DNA from: DATKMG01 sp035541995
GTDB taxonomy: Bacteria; Acidobacteriota; Terriglobia; Versatilivoradales; Versatilivoraceae
NCBI GenBank assembly: GCA_035541995.1
Contig: DATKMG010000107.1
Coordinates: forward strand, 1 to 8,753
DNA: 8,753 nt
Direction: 5' to 3'
A program made the position numbers and the translations under genes. The notes beneath the pieces are model-generated. The model worked only from the letters and a program-made list of their open reading frames with translations. It was not told the origin of the DNA and made no database searches. How positions within the stretch are numbered: the stretch's first letter is position 1; the number at the start of each line of letters is the position of its first letter. Of this stretch, positions 4,866-8,753 are shown one piece after another.

Positions 4866-5969
4866 TCAGTCCCCCAGGCATATCCCTAAGCCGCGAGCCG
4901 TCAACACCCAGTTTGAATCGAGGGCGACATGATTATACGTGGAGACGATTTCCTTTAGCGGGAGAGCCACAATATTGGGATGTCGGTAGGCCACCATAAA
5001 GCCAAATTTCTGCTCCTTGACCAGCTCAACTGCAGCCACTCCAAATTGCGAAGCAAGGATCCGGTCAAAAGCACAGGGGCTTCCACCGCGCTGCAGGTGC
5101 CCCAGGACAGTAACACGAGCGTCGAGGTCGGGTATTTTCTCTTTGAGTTGTTCTATCAGGAGGCGTCCAATGCCACCCAGAACTCTGTCTTGGTGGCCTA
5201 CTTCGTTACTTTTGCTGGACACTACATCACCACCGATCACACGGGCCCCTTCGGCAACGACCACAATGACGTGGCCGCGACCGCGCCGAGTTCTCTCCTC
5301 AATTTTGCTGATGATGCTCTCAACACGGTAGGGGATTTCCGGAATGAGGGCTACATGCGCGCCACCAGCGATGGCTGTGCCCAAGGCGATCCAACCGGCA
5401 TCACGACCCATGACTTCCAGAACCATCATGCGCTTGTGGCTCTCGGCCGTGGTCACAAGCTTGTCAACCGCGTCTGTGGCGATTTCCAGGGCAGTCTGGT
5501 AGCCGAATGTAAAATCGGTGGCGGAGAGGTCATTGTCAATCGTCTTCGGCACCCCGATTATGTTCAGTCCCTTTTCAAAGAGCTGTTGCGAGATCCTTTG
5601 TGAACCGTCCCCTCCAATGTTGATGACAGCCTCAATACCTTGATACTGCAAACGACGAATCATTTCATCGGACCGGTCTTCATAGGTGTAAGTTCCGTCA
5701 GAGTGCAACACCGGCCATTGGAATGGACCCCCGCGGTTGGTGGTCCCAATAATAGTCCCGCCACGCTGATGAATGCCCGACACTGACTCGATGTCGAGAA
5801 TGCGGAGTTCCATGGGTTCCATCAACACGCCATTGAAGGCATCGATGCTTCCAACAACTTCCCAGTTATATTCCCCTGTGGCTTTTCTGACTATGGCCCG
5901 AATTACGGCATTAAGACCTGGGCAGTCGCCTCCCCCTGTGGCGACTAGTATTCTCTTTTTTCGTTTCAT
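4866..5969 (-). CDS. pfkA: 6-phosphofructokinase
   Basis: The enzyme phosphorylates fructose 6-phosphate to the 1,6-bisphosphate, the committing step of glycolysis, in the cytoplasm. The 367 residues carry TGGGDCPGLNAVIR (11-24), NIGGDGS (117-123), PKTIDND (141-147, catalytic base D145), VMGRDAGWIA (186-195), AEGAR (239-243) and LGHLQRGG (289-296). The position equivalent to E. coli G104 is G122, which favours ATP. The position equivalent to G124 is K142, as in pyrophosphate-dependent and long-group (group III) enzymes. This G/K combination is known in ATP-using members such as trypanosome PFK, so ATP is the likelier donor. The length exceeds the 320 residues of E. coli PfkA, as in that group. 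The ATG at 5969 has GAGGGGG at an 8-nt spacing. The gene appears monocistronic and is divergent from the pterin dehydratase gene. Confidence 0.95.
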   Translation of the reverse strand: MKRKKRILVATGGGDCPGLNAVIRAIVRKATGEYNWEVVGSIDAFNGVLMEPMELRILDIESVSGIHQRGGTIIGTTNRGGPFQWPVLHSDGTYTYEDRSDEMIRRLQYQGIEAVINIGGDGSQRISQQLFEKGLNIIGVPKTIDNDLSATDFTFGYQTALEIATDAVDKLVTTAESHKRMMVLEVMGRDAGWIALGTAIAGGAHVALIPEIPYRVESIISKIEERTRRGRGHVIVVVAEGARVIGGDVVSSKSNEVGHQDRVLGGIGRLLIEQLKEKIPDLDARVTVLGHLQRGGSPCAFDRILASQFGVAAVELVKEQKFGFMVAYRHPNIVALPLKEIVSTYNHVALDSNWVLTARGLGICLGD

Positions 5970-6040
5970 CCTTGATTCCCCCTCAGGAATGCGTCGGATT
6001 GCAAGATACCACTCAGCCTATCAGTTCCACTAGGACACGT

Positions 6041-6068
6041 ATTCTACATCATCCCGGGAAACAATCAA
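6041..6068 (-). promoter_or_regulatory. Candidate sigma70 promoter of the phosphofructokinase gene
   Basis: On the minus strand TTGATT (6068-6063), a 16-nt spacer and TAGAAT (6046-6041) precede the pfk ATG by 71 bp. It sits in the divergent intergenic region opposite the pterin dehydratase promoter candidate. Confidence 0.4.
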
Positions 6069-6094
6069 ACAACCAAAGACGGCCCAAGGAGGAT

Positions 6095-6123
6095 TTGCCT
6101 GATTAGGCTGCGGAAGGTAAGAT
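6095..6123 (+). promoter_or_regulatory. Candidate sigma70 promoter of the pterin dehydratase gene
   Basis: TTGCCT (6095-6100), a 17-nt spacer and TAAGAT (6118-6123) are followed by AGGAGG (6133-6138) and the ATG at 6146. The predicted leader is only about 15 nt, just enough to include the ribosome-binding site. Confidence 0.4.
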
Positions 6124-6145
6124 TTCAGAAACAGGAGGCAAGACT

Positions 6146-6496
6146 ATGACGGAGTTGGCCAGGAAAGGTTGTGTTCCCTGCCGGGGCGGGGTTCCGCCCT
6201 TGAGAGGGGCTTCAATCAAACCATTACTTGAGCAACTGATTCAATGGAGCACGGTGGAAGATCATCATCTGACTAAGACCTTCAAGTTTGCGGACTTCGC
6301 CACTGCCCTCAAGTTCGTCAACGAGGTAGGAGAGATTGCGGAGCGCGAGGACCACCATCCCGACATTTACCTGGCTTGGGGAAAAGTTAGGATTGATATC
6401 TGGACTCACAAGATCGATGGGTTAACAGAAAGTGATTTCATCCTGGCGGCTAAAATCGACACGGTTCCGGTTACAACTCTAACTCCAGCCCGATAG
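6146..6496 (+). CDS. phhB: Pterin-4a-carbinolamine dehydratase
   Basis: This 116-residue protein belongs to the PCD/DCoH family, which dehydrates 4a-hydroxytetrahydropterin to recycle the cofactor of aromatic amino acid hydroxylases. The N-terminus has the bacterial pattern CVPCRGGVPPLRG (9-21). The signature region is present: EREDHHPDIYLAWGKVRI with H70, H71 and P72, then IWTHKIDGLTESDFILAAKID (W86, H88, D105). Length is typical. The ATG at 6146 follows AGGAGG at a 7-nt spacing. No aromatic amino acid hydroxylase is in the window; in bacteria lacking one the enzyme has been linked to molybdopterin or other pterin metabolism, so its pathway here is open. Its last eight codons plus stop overlap the convergent exonuclease gene by 26 bp. 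Confidence 0.93.
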   Translation: MTELARKGCVPCRGGVPPLRGASIKPLLEQLIQWSTVEDHHLTKTFKFADFATALKFVNEVGEIAEREDHHPDIYLAWGKVRIDIWTHKIDGLTESDFILAAKIDTVPVTTLTPAR

Positions 6497-7256
6497 GGCA
6501 ATGGTCTGAACCCATTACCTCGGGACAGATCCAGGCATTGTTCACCTTCGGGGTCAGGTCCTGGCTGACGAAAAAATAGTCAAGCCGCCAGCCCACGTTC
6601 CGCTCTCGGGCACGGGTCATCATGTCCCACCATGTGTATTGGCCCGCGGCTTGATTGAAAAGGCGAAACGTGTCCACATAACCAGAACGGACTAACCCGT
6701 CCATCCACTCTCGCTCTATGGGGAGAAATCCTGAAACAGTTGCGTTCTCTTTAGGTCGCGCAAGGTCAATTTCCTTATGGGCCGTGTTATAGTCTCCGCA
6801 AATGACTAGCCGTTTGCCTGCTTTGCGTAGACCTTCCCAGTGTTGAAGAATGGCCCGATAAAACTCCATTTTGAAGTCAAGTCGGACTTGGTCCCTCTTG
6901 CCATTGGGAAAATAGACGTTAAAGAGCGTGAATTCAGGAAATTCTGTGATCAGGACTCGCCCTTCGCTATCGAATTCGGGAATTCCAAATCCCTGTTTCA
7001 CTGAGAGAGGCTTACGACGGGTGTATGTCGCCACCCCACTATAACCCTTTCGTTCGGCACTGCACCAATAGCTCTCATAGCCTTCTACCTCCACCAAGGA
7101 CTTTTCAAGCTGGTCTGTCTGGGCCTTGGTTTCTTGAAGGCAAAGTATGTCGGGTGATGCCCCGCAAAACCAGGGAAAGAACCCCTTCTTCTGCACGGCG
7201 CGGATTCCGTTGACATTCCAACAATACAATCGAATCGAGGGCTTTGACTTTTTCAT
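6471..7256 (-). CDS. xthA: Exodeoxyribonuclease III (AP endonuclease, ExoIII/APE1 family)
   Basis: The enzyme incises DNA at abasic sites and removes 3' blocking groups in base-excision repair. All family motifs are present in 261 residues: CWNVNGIRA (12-20, N14), CLQETK (39-44, metal ligand E42), YSGVATY (72-78), NVYFPNG (113-119), CGDYNTAHKEIDL (153-165, D155 and N157), WRLDYFFVS (223-231, D226) and GSDHCPIGLEL (249-259, catalytic D251-H252). E. coli XthA is 268 residues, so it is complete. The ATG at 7256 is fixed by an in-frame TAG two codons upstream, although only a poor ribosome-binding site is visible. It follows the small gene ending at 7306 by 49 bp in the same direction, so the two are probably cotranscribed. 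Its 3' end overlaps the phhB 3' end by 26 bp. Confidence 0.96.
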   Translation of the reverse strand: MKKSKPSIRLYCWNVNGIRAVQKKGFFPWFCGASPDILCLQETKAQTDQLEKSLVEVEGYESYWCSAERKGYSGVATYTRRKPLSVKQGFGIPEFDSEGRVLITEFPEFTLFNVYFPNGKRDQVRLDFKMEFYRAILQHWEGLRKAGKRLVICGDYNTAHKEIDLARPKENATVSGFLPIEREWMDGLVRSGYVDTFRLFNQAAGQYTWWDMMTRARERNVGWRLDYFFVSQDLTPKVNNAWICPEVMGSDHCPIGLELEL

Positions 7257-7305
7257 GGACTATCGTCAAGTCGCGGGCTTTATCCCAACCACTTTACTCT
7301 GGCTC

Positions 7306-7560
7306 TCATTTTGTTTCTTTGATTTGTTGTTCAATGGCAGAAAGGGACGACTCCAGGAAAGCTCGATAGCGGGGATTCTCTGTGGTCTGCAGATCCTTGA
7401 GAATGCGGGCACGGGCAAGTATTAGAGATTCCTTTTGACGAGACGGTTTCTCGTCGTTTAGATCCTCGGGGTGAGTCTCAGGCTTAATGGCCAAGGGTTT
7501 CGCCTCCCGGGCAGCCTCGATCTGTTCTTCAATCGATTTACTTTCCCAACCTCTCGCCAT
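7306..7560 (-). CDS. Small conserved-looking protein of unknown function upstream of xthA
   Basis: The 84-residue product starts MARGWESKSIEEQIEAAREA, has a Pro/Glu/Asp-rich middle (KPETHPEDLNDEKPS) and ends in a long charged helix (ESLILARARILKDLQ to LSAIEQQIKETK). It has no signal peptide, membrane segment or cysteine, so it is probably a soluble helical cytoplasmic protein. MARGWESKS is a start I associate from memory with short uncharacterised acidobacterial proteins; this needs checking. The frame is open upstream to an ATG at 7656, but a good promoter inside that extension (7615-7643) makes the ATG at 7560 the better start, although no strong ribosome-binding site precedes it. It lies 49 bp before xthA, hinting at a DNA-repair connection, which is inference from position only. 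Confidence 0.65.
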   Translation of the reverse strand: MARGWESKSIEEQIEAAREAKPLAIKPETHPEDLNDEKPSRQKESLILARARILKDLQTTENPRYRAFLESSLSAIEQQIKETK

Positions 7561-7614
7561 GATAAAAAGCCGGAAACTCAAGGAATGGGATGAACGGCGC
7601 GTTCTTAATCTGAT

Positions 7615-7643
7615 AGTATCTGCTTGTTGCAGCATAGAGTCAA
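7615..7643 (-). promoter_or_regulatory. Sigma70-like promoter of the small gene and xthA
   Basis: On the minus strand TTGACT (7643-7638), a 17-nt spacer and GATACT (7620-7615) lie 55 bp before the ATG at 7560. The site supports that start over the ATG at 7656, which would lie upstream of the transcript. Confidence 0.5.
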
Positions 7644-7709
7644 CCGCTGATTGCATCTTTAGGCACGGGTGGTGCTGTCAGCGAGATCGTGGAGGAAAAG
7701 AGAGGGTCG

Positions 7710-8486
7710 ATGGAAGATTACCTGCGTGTGGCTGTGGAGGCTGCCAAGCTCGGTGGCGAGGTCTTGAGGCAGTACTATGGAAAAGAGAAAAAGATCGAAT
7801 ACAAAGGCGAAATCGATGTTGTCACCGAAGCCGACAAGCAATCCGAGAAGCTGGTTGTCGCTCTGCTCAGTTCGCGTTTCCCGCACCATTCGATCCTGGC
7901 GGAGGAAGGCGGCTGCATGGAAAAATCCTCCGACTATAAGTGGGTGGTTGATCCCTTGGATGGGACCAGCAATTATGCACACGACTATCCCTTCTTTTCT
8001 GTTTCCATCGCTCTAGAGAAGCAAGGAGAAGTTATTGCGGGAGCGGTTTATCATCCGATCCTGGAAGAACTGTTTATAGCTGAAAAAGGGGGCGGGGCTT
8101 ACTTGAATGACAGAAGGGTCCAGGTTTCCAAAGTGACCACTCTCAAAAAGGCGCTGTTGTCCACAGGCTTTCCTTATGACATTCAAAAGGACCCGGAGGA
8201 GGCGCTAGGCCTCTTCGGCAATTTCATTCACGCCTCCCTGGGCATCCGGCGTGATGGTTCTGCTGCCCTCGATCTTTGCTACCTTGCGATGGGGCGATTT
8301 GATGGATTCTGGGAATTGCGTCTGAACCCATGGGACACCGCTGCGGGGATATTGATTGTAACTGAGGCAGGGGGCCGAGTGTCCAATTTCGATGGGCAAG
8401 CCTTTTCCATTTATGAAGACAACATCCTGGCGAGCAACGGGCTCCTCCATGAGGGGATGATGGAGGTGATTAAGCAGGGTCGATGA
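7710..8486 (+). CDS. suhB: Inositol-1-monophosphatase family protein
   Basis: This 258-residue protein is a Mg-dependent phosphatase of the IMPase/SuhB family, which hydrolyses inositol phosphates and related sugar phosphates. Metal-site motifs are VVTEAD (37-42), AEEGG (64-68, E65), VVDPLDGTSNYAHDYPFFSV (D81, D84) and PWDTAAGILIVTEAGG (W208, D209). Length is typical. I choose the ATG at 7710, which follows GGAGG (7691-7695) and GAGAGGG; a GTG at 7689 is open in frame but would precede the ribosome-binding site. Some members instead dephosphorylate fructose 1,6-bisphosphate, PAP or histidinol phosphate. The DPLDGTSNY and WDTAAG forms fit SuhB best, but the substrate cannot be settled from sequence alone. 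It is divergent from the xthA operon. Confidence 0.9.
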   Translation: MEDYLRVAVEAAKLGGEVLRQYYGKEKKIEYKGEIDVVTEADKQSEKLVVALLSSRFPHHSILAEEGGCMEKSSDYKWVVDPLDGTSNYAHDYPFFSVSIALEKQGEVIAGAVYHPILEELFIAEKGGGAYLNDRRVQVSKVTTLKKALLSTGFPYDIQKDPEEALGLFGNFIHASLGIRRDGSAALDLCYLAMGRFDGFWELRLNPWDTAAGILIVTEAGGRVSNFDGQAFSIYEDNILASNGLLHEGMMEVIKQGR

Positions 8487-8492
8487 AAATAC

Positions 8493-8559
8493 TGGAGGGC
8501 CCCGCTTCGTCGGGGCCGGGGTCACGACGGGTGACGGCGATCACCCGTGCGACCCTCCA
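8493..8559. other. Branched two-hairpin structure after suhB
   Basis: Outer arms TGGAGGG (8493-8499) and CCCTCCA (8553-8559) enclose two hairpins. The first is CCCCG (8500-8504)/CGGGG (8511-8515), which can extend to GGCCCCG/CGGGGCC at the cost of the outer stem. The second is ACGGGTGA (8527-8534)/TCACCCGT (8541-8548). The segment begins 7 bp after the suhB stop. It may act as transcription-end structure, although the sequence beyond is A-rich (CAAAAAC) rather than a T-run on the + strand, so it is not a standard intrinsic terminator. Confidence 0.45.
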
Positions 8560-8626
8560 CAAAAACAATGTTTTCATTAGAGTGCATCTTCTCATGCTCT
8601 TGCCTACGAAACGGAAAGGAGTTCCC

Positions 8627-8753
8627 ATGCCAATCGGTTCAAAATTGCCTGTCCGAATCTTCAATTCCCGGAACGTTAAGCTCCGCTCGGAAAAGCACGG
8701 GAGTCCTCTGCCTCCCTTCGTGTGCTATCCTGAGACATTGGGATTAGCTTTGA
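8627..8753 (+). CDS. Start of an unidentified gene, cut by window end
   Basis: An ATG at 8627 follows AAAGGAG (8615-8621) at a 5-nt spacing and opens a frame of 42 codons running off the window without a stop. The N-terminus begins MPIGSKLPVRIFNSRNVKLR and continues SEKHGSPLPPFVCYPETLGL. It has no signal peptide or known motif that I recognise. The strong ribosome-binding site and mixed codon use make a real gene more likely than the overlapping frames on either strand. No function is proposed. Confidence 0.55.
   Translation, partial: MPIGSKLPVRIFNSRNVKLRSEKHGSPLPPFVCYPETLGLAL

Noticed and set aside
4980..5603. Rightward open frame of 207 residues
   Set aside because: Antisense shadow of the phosphofructokinase gene; no family features.
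7561..7656. N-terminal extension of the small protein to the ATG at 7656
   Set aside because: A good promoter lies inside the extension, and the extension (basic, Ser/Arg-rich) differs in character from the body of the protein.
7689..7709. GTG start for suhB at 7689
   Set aside because: The ribosome-binding site GGAGG lies inside that extension and is correctly placed for the ATG at 7710, where homologues normally begin.
8470..8664. Leftward frame of 64 residues across the hairpins after suhB
   Set aside because: Runs through structured intergenic DNA, lacks a ribosome-binding site and conflicts with the better rightward start at 8627.

Overview
The window is a compact bacterial chromosomal segment of moderate GC with ordinary ATG starts, Shine-Dalgarno sites and sigma70-like promoters. 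No tRNA, rRNA, phage, plasmid, transposase or CRISPR signal was seen. The gene content (a short protein starting MARGWESKS, an ECF sigma/anti-sigma/DUF3106 cluster, a nested palindromic intergenic repeat) reminds me of Acidobacteriota or a related soil lineage. That is an impression from memory, not a demonstrated assignment.

Left part (1-2030): the 3' three quarters of a PdxA2-type dehydrogenase gene reads rightward and meets, tail to tail with a 7-bp overlap, a leftward gene for a LarA/DUF2088 protein of the nickel-pincer isomerase superfamily. Both families act on hydroxy acids, so this edge probably belongs to a sugar-acid or hydroxy-acid utilisation locus that continues beyond the window.

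Gene-free block (2029-2720): a 238-bp set of nested inverted repeats centred on a 64-nt near-perfect hairpin, a short palindrome, and a good sigma70-like promoter that leads into alternately pairing short stems with no gene behind it.

Stress-regulation operon (4574 to 2721, leftward): an ECF sigma factor, a zinc-finger anti-sigma factor with one membrane segment, and an exported protein made of seven consecutive 18-residue repeats. The last two genes are coupled by a TGATG junction. An ECF-like promoter candidate lies upstream of the sigma gene, consistent with autoregulation. This looks like an envelope-stress sensing module and is the most interesting system in the window.

Right part (4575-8753): a leftward phosphofructokinase gene (glycolysis) with the G/K active-site combination of the long PFK group, followed by a 102-bp inverted-repeat structure just past its stop codon. 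Divergent from it is a pterin-4a-carbinolamine dehydratase gene, whose 3' end overlaps by 26 bp a convergent exonuclease III gene. The exonuclease is probably cotranscribed with a small uncharacterised gene from a good promoter. Divergent from that pair is a SuhB-type inositol monophosphatase gene, followed by a branched hairpin structure and the start of an unidentified rightward gene cut by the window end.
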